The notes beneath the pieces are model-generated. The model worked only from the letters and a program-made list of their open reading frames with translations. It ran no database searches and had not been told where the DNA came from. From NCBI GenBank assembly GCA_947178045.1, contig CAMWWR010000110.1:1-6479 (forward strand): 6,479 bases of DNA, in the 5' to 3' direction. A program made the position numbers and the translations under genes. The stretch is from an uncultured Clostridia bacterium (GTDB lineage: Bacteria > Bacillota > Clostridia > Lachnospirales > Lachnospiraceae). Position 1 is the first letter of the stretch, and each line of letters begins with the position of its first letter. This document shows, one piece after another, positions 1 to 5,539 of this stretch.

Positions 1-1115
1 GCGGTTTTATTCTCGTTCTTGCACTGTGTGTTTTTTTTGGGGTCCCCGTGTTTTAGCTGTTTTCCCGCCTTTTCTTGGGTCTGGAGAGCGGCAATTCGGG
101 CTGCGAGCTTGCTGTAGGCCGCCGCAACATTGTCGAGCGCGTCAAAGCTGAACACGAGCGGCTTGCGATAATGAGACTGCAGGCAGAACATGCGGTAGAC
201 CAGAGGGTCGTAGCCCTTGCTCTCAAGCAGCGAAACCATGAGGAAATCTCCCCTCGACTTGCTCATCTTGCCCTCTGCATCGTTCAGATGCAGAATATGG
301 AACCAGTAATTGCACCATTTATGCCCGAGATAGGACTCGCTCTGCGCAATCTCGTTCGTGTGGTGCGGGAACACATTATCAATCCCGCCGCAGTGGATGT
401 CAAGCCGGTCGCCGAGATACTTCATGCTGATGGCGGAGCACTCGATATGCCAGCCCGGATAGCCCACACCCCACGGGCTCTCCCATTTCAGCTCCTGGTC
501 ATCGAATTTGGATTTGGTAAACCAGAGCACGAAATCGGTCTTGTTTCTCTTGTTCTCATCCTCCTCCACGCTGTCGCGCACGCCGACCGCAAGCTCCTCC
601 GCGTTCTGATTGCTCAGCACATAATACTCCTCCAGCTTCGAGGTATCGAAATAAATATTGCCGCCCGCCTGGTACGCGTAGCCCTTTTCCATCAGCACCT
701 CAATCATCCGGATGAAATCCGGGATGCAGTTCGTCGCAGGCTCCACGACGTCCGGCCTTTTGATATGAAGCTTCTCGCAGTCGGCAAAAAACGCATCCGT
801 GTAAAACCGGGCGATTTCCATTACGGTCTTGTGCTCGCGCTTCGCACCCTTGAGCATCTTATCCTCCCCGGTATCCGCGTCGCTCGAGAGATGCCCGACG
901 TCCGTAATGTTCATGACGCGCTCCACTTCATAGCCGGAATAGCGCAGAAATTTCTCCAGCACATCCTCCATAATATAGCTGCGCAGATTTCCGAGATGTG
1001 CAAAATGGTAGACCGTCGGGCCGCAGGTGTACATTTTCACCTTGCCCGGCTCGTTCGGCACAAAGCGTTCCACGCGCTTCGTCAATGTATTATACAGATT
1101 AAGATCGTCCTTCAT
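1..1115 (-). CDS. cysS: Cysteinyl-tRNA synthetase, C-terminus cut by window edge
   Basis: Charges tRNA-Cys with cysteine in the cytoplasm; a class I aminoacyl-tRNA synthetase. The frame starts at ATG 1113-1115, seven bases after AGGAG on the minus strand, and stays open to base 1, giving 371 residues of a family that usually has about 460-480. Visible signatures: the zinc ligand C31 in TCGPTVY, the HIGH-type motif HLGN at 40-43, WHIEC with the second zinc ligand C226, HCGGID and FPHHTNE with H251 and E255 as remaining ligands, and KMSKS at 283-287. Spacing of the four zinc ligands matches that recalled for the E. coli enzyme. The visible end (about 345-371) is a lysine-rich low-complexity linker lying just before the expected conserved DLNT helix, which is outside the window. 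It contains an A8 tract. Transcribed from its own promoter at 1164-1192. Identity is very secure; integrity of the unseen C-terminus is not known. Confidence 0.97.
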   Translation of the reverse strand, partial: MKDDLNLYNTLTKRVERFVPNEPGKVKMYTCGPTVYHFAHLGNLRSYIMEDVLEKFLRYSGYEVERVMNITDVGHLSSDADTGEDKMLKGAKREHKTVMEIARFYTDAFFADCEKLHIKRPDVVEPATNCIPDFIRMIEVLMEKGYAYQAGGNIYFDTSKLEEYYVLSNQNAEELAVGVRDSVEEDENKRNKTDFVLWFTKSKFDDQELKWESPWGVGYPGWHIECSAISMKYLGDRLDIHCGGIDNVFPHHTNEIAQSESYLGHKWCNYWFHILHLNDAEGKMSKSRGDFLMVSLLESKGYDPLVYRMFCLQSHYRKPLVFSFDALDNVAAAYSKLAARIAALQTQEKAGKQLKHGDPKKNTQCKNENKT

Positions 1116-1254
1116 CCTCTTTCTCCTTTTCCAAAAACACTTTTCCTTCAGATTCTTCTCCAAATCATACCACAAATGCACCCGCCGGTCAATTTTTTCC
1201 TTGCCGCCGCGCGGCGCAGAACCTGTACTGAAAAGGCTTTTACCAGTGTTCTCC
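1116..1254 (-). other. Intergenic region between araC-type gene and cysS
   Basis: 139 bases between the regulator stop codon and the cysS start. Besides the cysS promoter it holds a perfect GC-only palindrome, CGCCGCGCGGCG at 1205-1216. On the minus strand this is followed by an A-rich and not a T-rich run, so it is not a canonical terminator for the regulator. Some read-through from the regulator into cysS is therefore possible. No small gene with a usable ATG and ribosome binding site is visible here. Confidence 0.6.
1164..1192 (-). promoter_or_regulatory. Sigma-A type promoter of cysS
   Basis: On the minus strand TTGACC (1187-1192) is followed by a 17-bp spacer and TATGAT (1164-1169), which is preceded by TGG, an extended -10. 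Predicted start is near 1157, giving a leader of only about 42 bases before the cysS ATG. That is too short for a T-box leader, which many Firmicutes use to control cysS. Agreement with the consensus is strong; the start site itself is inferred. Confidence 0.85.
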
Positions 1255-2214
1255 TTATTTTCTGCTCCGGTACTCCTTCGGCGTCATTCCCTTGTGCTCC
1301 TTGAATTTTTTGATAAAATAGCTGATATTCTCAAAGCCGTTCTCATAGCAGATCTCCATGATTTTTGCGTCGCGCGCCAGAAGCTCCTCCGCCGCATGCT
1401 CCAGGCGGTAATCGTTCAGATAGGTAATCGGCGTTTTCCCGGTCATTTTCCGGAAAAAGCGGCAGAAATACTGCTCGTTCATCCCGGCCGCCCCGGCCAT
1501 TTCGGCAAGCGTTACTTTCTCCCGGTAATGCCCCTCGATATATTTCAGCACACGCTTGATATCCTGCACCTGATAGCTGCTCTCGGCCAGCGCCCCCCTG
1601 CCGCTGCGCAGGAACAGCGATTTTTCCTCCATCACCGCGAGCATGAACAGCAGCGCGGCCTTGACGGCCAGATACCAGCCGGGCCGCCTTTGCCCGCAGG
1701 CATCAAGAATCGCGCGGTATGCCGCAAGCAGTTCCTCATAGCCGTCCTCCCCGGAGCCTACTTTGCGCGGAAGGCGGCACTCCCCGTTCCAGAGCGGAGC
1801 CAGGACCGAGGCCTGCGCCATATCGTACCGCTCAAATTTCAGTATCTGAAGGTCAAAGACAATGGCGTGGTGGATGCTCGGAACCGTCCTCCCCGAAATC
1901 TGGTGCAGCTCCGACCGGTTGAGAAAGACAAGCGATCCCTCCCCGGCCTCCTCCTGCTCCATATTCCTCTCAAGCAGAAAATCTCCCTTTTCAAAATAAA
2001 GCAGCTCAATTTCCTCATGCCAGTGATGAGAAACAAAAAAGCGGTCATAATTTTCGTGAAAGCTGTAGGCCTGAACCGGCAGAAGCGCCGTCCCATGCTC
2101 CGTCAGCTCCCGATAGCCTTCCTTTTGCATATTCCCTATGCACACCCTCCTCCCTGCAACGCCCGTGCTGCCGGACAGCCTTTTGCCGCGGCGCATCATC
2201 TCCCGCTGCTCCAC
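1255..2214 (-). CDS. AraC-family transcriptional regulator with N-terminal cupin
   Basis: A 319-residue DNA-binding regulator, probably sensing a sugar and controlling the divergent glucosidase gene. Residues about 45-120 form a cupin-type sensor domain with the HWHEE motif at 64-68 and the later GSLVFLNRSELHQI strand. The C-terminal AraC domain (about 215-316) has two helix-turn-helix units: VTLAEMAGAAGMNEQYF at 234-250 and the second around 284-316, ending in the hallmark GF..ISYF..KFK...G.TP..YR. The start taken is GTG at 2212-2214, four bases after a perfect AGGAGG. Homologues often begin close to residue 29 (ATG 2128-2130, before MQKEGYRE), where the Shine-Dalgarno sequence is poorer, so a 291-residue product is possible. 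It lies head to head with the GH31 gene across 281 bases, the usual arrangement for a local sugar regulator. The ligand is not readable from the sequence. Confidence 0.93.
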   Translation of the reverse strand: MEQREMMRRGKRLSGSTGVAGRRVCIGNMQKEGYRELTEHGTALLPVQAYSFHENYDRFFVSHHWHEEIELLYFEKGDFLLERNMEQEEAGEGSLVFLNRSELHQISGRTVPSIHHAIVFDLQILKFERYDMAQASVLAPLWNGECRLPRKVGSGEDGYEELLAAYRAILDACGQRRPGWYLAVKAALLFMLAVMEEKSLFLRSGRGALAESSYQVQDIKRVLKYIEGHYREKVTLAEMAGAAGMNEQYFCRFFRKMTGKTPITYLNDYRLEHAAEELLARDAKIMEICYENGFENISYFIKKFKEHKGMTPKEYRSRK

Positions 2215-2305
2215 AGTCCCTCCTGCTGAAGTATTTGATTCCCCACCTCGGCATCTCCTATCGCATACCGCTCCCGAATGTCAATATCCTGTTATTTTTT
2301 CTCAG

Positions 2306-2336
2306 GATAGCGCAAGTAATTTTTCAGATAGGGCAA
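2306..2336 (+). promoter_or_regulatory. Direct-repeat operator, probable AraC-type regulator site
   Basis: GATAGCGCAA (2306-2315) and GATAGGGCAA (2327-2336) differ at one base in ten and are exactly 21 bp apart, two helical turns. AraC-family proteins are known to bind pairs of direct half-sites at about this spacing, next to or overlapping the -35 region of the promoter they activate. The second copy directly abuts the TATAAT box at 2337-2342. The regulator gene is adjacent, so it is the natural candidate to bind here. Site assignment is inference from spacing and position. Confidence 0.65.
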
Positions 2337-2342
2337 TATAAT
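2337..2342 (+). promoter_or_regulatory. -10 box of GH31 glucosidase promoter
   Basis: A perfect TATAAT facing the glucosidase gene. No recognisable -35 hexamer lies 16-18 bp upstream (AAGTAA at 17 bp), and there is no TGn extension. That pattern suits a promoter depending on an activator bound at the adjacent direct repeat. The predicted start near 2349 gives a leader of about 147 bases before the ATG at 2496. Confidence 0.6.
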
Positions 2343-2345
2343 GTC

Positions 2346-2373
2346 ATTATAGCATGAGTGGTCCATTTTACAA
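2346..2373 (-). promoter_or_regulatory. Leftward promoter of the AraC-type regulator
   Basis: On the minus strand TTGTAA (2368-2373), a 16-bp spacer and TATAAT (2346-2351) preceded by TGC, an extended -10. Predicted start is near 2339, leaving about 125 bases of leader. The 21-bp-spaced direct repeat at 2306-2336 would lie immediately downstream of this start, so a bound regulator should block it (autorepression). A second, weaker possibility is TTGACA at 2279-2284 with a poor -10 (GATAGG, 2257-2262) closer to the gene. Confidence 0.6.
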
Positions 2374-2435
2374 GCCCTTTGCTCCAAAAATCAAAATGTA
2401 CGCCGCAGTTCAGCCTTCGCTTCCCTGCAGCAAAT

Positions 2436-2463
2436 GTTCTGCCGCGGTCCCGAGGAGCAGAAC
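2436..2463 (+). other. Hairpin in the leader of the GH31 gene
   Basis: GTTCTGC (2436-2442) and GCAGAAC (2457-2463) are perfect 7-bp inverted arms around a 14-base loop, which can itself pair partly. The element sits in the predicted untranslated leader, about 20 bases upstream of the GGAG ribosome binding site at 2484-2487. There is no following T-run, so it is not a terminator. A role in RNA stability or translation is possible but not shown. Confidence 0.4.
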
Positions 2464-2495
2464 CACAATAATACACTCAGAATGGAGATGTTTCT

Positions 2496-4553
2496 ATGAT
2501 TCAAAAATACCGTTTCGGCACGCCGATCGAAACCGAAGCCGCGGTGCTGGATATTACTTCCATCCCCGTGGAACGCTCCGCGGACGGCATACTGTCTGCG
2601 CCGGACATCGTAAACGATGAGGCCTGCCTGCTCACTCTCGCAAGCGTCAGTCTCGACAAGGGCTTTTCCCTGACACTCACGCTTGACGACCGTGATGCCG
2701 TATACGGCCTCGGCGAGGCAAACCGCGGCATCAACAAGCGCGGCCACCTCTATATCAGCCACTGCAATGACGACCCGAACCATACGGAGGAAAAGGTCTC
2801 CCTGTACGGCGCTCACAATTTTATCATGGTCATCGGCGCGAAATGCTTCGGTCTGTTTTTCGACTATCCGTCGGATATCTGCTTTGACATCGGCTACACA
2901 AGGCAGGATACGCTGACGGTCCGCGCGGACGGCACGGAGCTCTATGTCTACCTGATCACTGGGGACGGCGCGCTCGACATTGTGCGCCAATTCCGCTGGC
3001 TTATCGGCCGCAGCTACATTCCGCCGCTCTGGGCATTCGGTTATATCCAGAGCCGCTGGGGCTACAAGAACGAGAATGACATCCGCCGCGTGGCCGCCGG
3101 CTACCGCAGCAACCATCTGCCGCTCGATTCCATCAGCATGGATATCGACTACATGGAAGATTATAAGGATTTTACCGTTGATCAGGAGCGTTTTCCTGAT
3201 CTGTCCGCCCTGTCGGCGGAGATGAAGGAGCAGGGGCTTCATTTCATCCCGATCATTGACGCGGGCGTAAAGATCGAGCCGGGCTACGATGTATACGAGG
3301 AAGGCGTGAAAAATAATTATTTCTGCAAGCGCGCGGACGGCACAGACTTTGTGGCCGGAGTGTGGCCGGGGAAAACGCATTTTCCGGATATGCTGAACAC
3401 AAAGGCGCGCAGGTGGTTCGGCAACTACTATAAACGCCTGATTGACCAAGGCATCGAGGGCTTCTGGAACGATATGAACGAACCCGCCATCTTCTATTCC
3501 GAGGAGGGGCTTGCCGAGGCGTTCCGCCGTATGGAGGAGCTCCGGGAGCAGAAGGAAAATCCGGATCTGAACGCGTTCGGGGCAATGTGCGACGCATTCT
3601 GTATCAGCAATCTCCAGGAGGACTACGAACGCTTCTACCACAACATGGACGGGAAGAAGATCCGCCACGACAAGGTACACAATCTGTACGGCTACAATAT
3701 GACCCGCGCGGCCTCCGAGAGCTTTGACGAAATCTGCCCGGACAGGCGGCTGCTCCTCTTTTCCCGCTCCTCCTACATCGGCATGCATCGCTACGGCGGT
3801 ATATGGACGGGCGACAACCATTCCTGGTGGAGCCATCTGCTGCTCAATGTCAAGATGATGCCTTCGCTCAGTATGTGTGGCTTCCTGTACAGCGGCGCGG
3901 ACCTCGGCGGCTTCGGCAGCAACACGACGCGCGATCTACTGCTGCGCTGGCTCGCCTTTGGCATTTTCACGCCGCTGATGCGCAATCATTCCGCGCTCGG
4001 CACGCGCGAGCAGGAGTGCTACCAGTTCGAGGGGCTGGAGGATTTCCGCAATATCCTGCGGCTGCGCTATCGCCTGATTCCGTATCTGTACAGCGAATAT
4101 ATGAAGGCCGCGCTGAACGATGAGCTGCTGTTTACTCCTCTCGCCTTCGTCTGGCCGCAGGACGCCGTTGCGCGTGAAACTGAGGATCAGCTGCTGCTCG
4201 GCGAAGGCCTGATGCTGACTCCGGTCTGCCAGCAGAACGCAACCGGCCGCCATGTCTATCTGCCGGAGGATATGCTGTTCCTTCTGTTCACCTCCTCCGA
4301 GGAGTACACGGTGACCCCGATGTCTGCCGGACACCACTATATCTCCTGCGGTCTCGCGGAGGTTCCGGTCTTCCTCCGTCCGGGACATCTGCTGCCGCTC
4401 GCTCCGTCCTGCGAATGCACGGCGCAGCTCGACTATTCCTCCTTTGAGGTGCTCGGCGAGGCCGGAAAGGGCCTGACCTACTCCATGTATACGGATGACG
4501 GCTATACGAAGCACCCGGAACGCGATGGACGCTGGATCACCATCACAAAATAA
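2496..4553 (+). CDS. GH31 alpha-glucosidase, cytoplasmic
   Basis: Retaining glycoside hydrolase of family 31 that releases alpha-linked glucose from the non-reducing end of oligosaccharides. 685 residues, close to the gut Blautia (Ruminococcus) obeum enzyme it resembles (about 660). ATG 2496-2498 follows GGAG by eight bases. No signal peptide or membrane segment, so it acts inside the cell on imported sugars. An N-terminal beta domain with the GH31-typical VYGLGE (69-74) and YGAHNF (104-109) leads into the (beta/alpha)8 barrel from about residue 175. Barrel landmarks: FGYIQSRWGY (181-190), MDIDYM (215-220), nucleophile D326 in WNDMNEP, SRSSYIG (423-429), acid/base D440 in WTGDN and substrate-binding RNHSA at 496-500. 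C-terminal beta domains follow from about 545. All catalytic residues are present. W188 aligns by offset with a tryptophan recalled to favour alpha-1,6 over alpha-1,4 links in the Blautia enzyme, so isomaltose-type substrates are likely. An alpha-xylosidase is the main alternative. Probably controlled by the divergent AraC-type regulator. Confidence 0.93.
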   Translation: MIQKYRFGTPIETEAAVLDITSIPVERSADGILSAPDIVNDEACLLTLASVSLDKGFSLTLTLDDRDAVYGLGEANRGINKRGHLYISHCNDDPNHTEEKVSLYGAHNFIMVIGAKCFGLFFDYPSDICFDIGYTRQDTLTVRADGTELYVYLITGDGALDIVRQFRWLIGRSYIPPLWAFGYIQSRWGYKNENDIRRVAAGYRSNHLPLDSISMDIDYMEDYKDFTVDQERFPDLSALSAEMKEQGLHFIPIIDAGVKIEPGYDVYEEGVKNNYFCKRADGTDFVAGVWPGKTHFPDMLNTKARRWFGNYYKRLIDQGIEGFWNDMNEPAIFYSEEGLAEAFRRMEELREQKENPDLNAFGAMCDAFCISNLQEDYERFYHNMDGKKIRHDKVHNLYGYNMTRAASESFDEICPDRRLLLFSRSSYIGMHRYGGIWTGDNHSWWSHLLLNVKMMPSLSMCGFLYSGADLGGFGSNTTRDLLLRWLAFGIFTPLMRNHSALGTREQECYQFEGLEDFRNILRLRYRLIPYLYSEYMKAALNDELLFTPLAFVWPQDAVARETEDQLLLGEGLMLTPVCQQNATGRHVYLPEDMLFLLFTSSEEYTVTPMSAGHHYISCGLAEVPVFLRPGHLLPLAPSCECTAQLDYSSFEVLGEAGKGLTYSMYTDDGYTKHPERDGRWITITK

Positions 4554-4572
4554 TGTAAGAATTTTGTAAGAA
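4554..4572 (+). repeat. 11-bp-period direct repeat upstream of plsC
   Basis: TGTAAGAA occurs at 4554-4561 and 4565-4572, identical eight-base copies one helical turn (11 bp) apart, starting immediately after the glucosidase stop codon. Two tandem sites at 11-bp period are typical of OmpR/PhoB-family response regulators. They end 27 bp before the extended -10 at 4597-4605, close to the -35 position expected for an activated promoter. No response regulator is encoded in the window, so the binder is unknown. Confidence 0.45.
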
Positions 4573-4590
4573 ACTATATCAAATTTCATG

Positions 4591-4625
4591 AAAATGTGGT
4601 ATACTTCCAAGTATGCCACATTTTT
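4591..4625 (+). terminator. Inverted repeat, probable terminator of the GH31 gene
   Basis: Arms 4591-4606 and 4609-4624 pair over 16 positions, with one G-U pair and a two-base centre that must open to a larger loop. The stem is flanked by AAAA on the left and TTTTT (4621-4625) on the right, the layout of a bidirectional intrinsic terminator, 37 bases after the glucosidase stop. The stem is rather AT-rich. The left arm also contains the extended -10 TGGTATACT, so the element may serve both ends and starts of transcripts. Confidence 0.6.
4597..4605 (+). promoter_or_regulatory. Extended -10 of candidate plsC promoter
   Basis: TGG-TATACT, an extended -10 much like the TGG-TATGAT of cysS in this window. 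The -35 positions at 16-18 bp spacing (for example TATCAA) match poorly, so activation through the upstream TGTAAGAA repeats is plausible. The predicted start near 4612 would give a leader of about 170 bases containing three hairpins. Confidence 0.45.
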
Positions 4626-4649
4626 ATGCGCACGCCCGCATTGAGGAAT

Positions 4650-4766
4650 ACAGTCGCTTGCAGCGACATGCGAACGGCGCGGCGAGCAGCGGAGAAAAGC
4701 ATTTCCCTGCTCGATTGCAGGCGAGCAGGGAAATCGTCCGCCTGTTCCATTGCTGCAGCGCAGCAG
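4650..4766 (+). ncRNA. Structured 5' leader of plsC with three hairpins
   Basis: Three perfect inverted repeats in 117 bases. GTCGCT/AGCGAC (4653-4658 with 4662-4667), the 13-bp pair ATTTCCCTGCTCG/CGAGCAGGGAAAT (4701-4713 with 4722-4734, 8-base loop), and TGCTGC/GCAGCA (4751-4756 with 4760-4765), four bases before the ribosome binding site. GGCGAGCAG occurs twice (4681-4689 and 4720-4728), and the core CGAGCAG of either copy can pair with CTGCTCG at 4707-4713, so two exclusive folds are possible. No T-run follows the large stem, so it is not a terminator. It matches no riboswitch class I recognise. It may be a cis-acting RNA or a palindromic repeat element. Confidence 0.45.
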
Positions 4767-4781
4767 AATGAGAGGTTTTCC

Positions 4782-5516
4782 ATGCGTATTGTACTTGTAG
4801 CGCTTGCCATCGTGCTTTTTCTGATTCTGTTTCTGCCGGTGTATTTCATTCTCTGGATCATCGGGAAATTTAACGCCCATGCGAAAACGGCAGCTTCCCA
4901 GGCCATTGTGCGCAACGCGTTCCGGTTTGTTCTCTTTTTTGCGGGGACAAGAATCACCGTGCTCGGCCGCGAAAATGTTCCGAGGGATGAGGCGGTGCTC
5001 TATGTCGCCAACCACCGCAGCCTCGCGGATATTCCCGTCGGCTACATCACCCTGCCGACGCTGACCGGCTTTGTCGCCAAAAAGGAGATCCGGAAAATTC
5101 CGATCTTCTCCTGGTGGATGAAAAATCTGAACTGTCTCTTTTTAGACCGCAAGGACATGAAGGAGGGGCTGAAGACGATCATGCAGGGAATCGAATATAT
5201 GAAGAACGGCTACTCGATGTTCATCATGCCGGAGGGCACAAGAAACCGCGGCGAGGAGACCGAGCTTCTTCCGTTCAAGGAGGGCAGCTTTAAAATGGCC
5301 GAGAAGACTGGCTGTGCGATCATCCCGGTCACAATCTCGAACACCTCCGCCGTTTTTGAGGAGCATATCCCATGGGTAAAGCGGGCCCATGTGATTATCC
5401 ACTACGGCGGGCCGATCTATCCGGCCGCTCTCTCAAAGGACGAAAAAAAGCATCTCGGCGTCTCCGTGCGAGAGACGATCATCGAGACGCTGAACAAAGA
5501 CAGGGCTCTGCTGTAG
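4782..5516 (+). CDS. plsC: 1-acyl-sn-glycerol-3-phosphate acyltransferase (PlsC family)
   Basis: Membrane enzyme that transfers an acyl chain to lysophosphatidic acid to make phosphatidic acid, the precursor of membrane phospholipids. 244 residues, normal for the family. The start is ATG 4782-4784, six bases after GAGAGG. The frame is open further upstream, but that part reads through hairpins and gives unrelated, non-conserved residues. Residues 3-28 are a hydrophobic membrane anchor. Family motifs: NHRSLADIP at 77-85 with catalytic H78 and D83 (HX4D), FLDR at 120-123, PEGTR at 150-154 and IIPV at 180-183. Long leader with hairpins upstream; a terminator overlaps the stop codon, so it is probably monocistronic. 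Convergent with the SPFH gene. Other lysophospholipid acyltransferases share these motifs, so exact substrate is inferred. Confidence 0.92.
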   Translation: MRIVLVALAIVLFLILFLPVYFILWIIGKFNAHAKTAASQAIVRNAFRFVLFFAGTRITVLGRENVPRDEAVLYVANHRSLADIPVGYITLPTLTGFVAKKEIRKIPIFSWWMKNLNCLFLDRKDMKEGLKTIMQGIEYMKNGYSMFIMPEGTRNRGEETELLPFKEGSFKMAEKTGCAIIPVTISNTSAVFEEHIPWVKRAHVIIHYGGPIYPAALSKDEKKHLGVSVRETIIETLNKDRALL

Positions 5517-5529
5517 CAGAGCCCTGTTT
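5500..5529. terminator. Bidirectional intrinsic terminator
   Basis: Arms 5500-5512 and 5515-5527 are a perfect 13-bp inverted repeat, ACAGGGCTCTGCT and its complement, rich in GC. TTTCCTT follows on the plus strand and TCTTTGTT on the minus strand. It sits between the convergent plsC and SPFH genes and can end both. The plsC stop codon (5514-5516) and its last codons lie inside the stem. Confidence 0.85.
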
Positions 5530-5539
5530 CCTTAAATCG

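Noticed and set aside
1205..1216. CGCCGCGCGGCG palindrome as terminator of the regulator
   Set aside because: Followed by A-rich sequence on the transcribed strand, no T-run, and it has no loop.
75..1304. Long open frame on the plus strand opposite cysS
   Set aside because: Antisense shadow of a clearly conserved gene; no family resemblance and no ribosome binding site.
2391..3836. 481-codon open frame on the minus strand opposite the glucosidase
   Set aside because: A by-product of GC-rich codon use in the GH31 gene, whose catalytic motifs are all in the plus frame.
4701..4734. 13-bp hairpin as intrinsic terminator
   Set aside because: No T-run after the stem on either strand.
4596..4781. 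N-terminal extension of plsC by 62 codons in the same frame
   Set aside because: It runs through three hairpins, has no membrane or family character and no ribosome binding site, while ATG 4782 has GAGAGG at good spacing and begins the membrane anchor.
3936..5015. 359-codon minus-strand frame spanning the glucosidase end, the leader and plsC
   Set aside because: Crosses two confident genes and a terminator, and its product resembles nothing.
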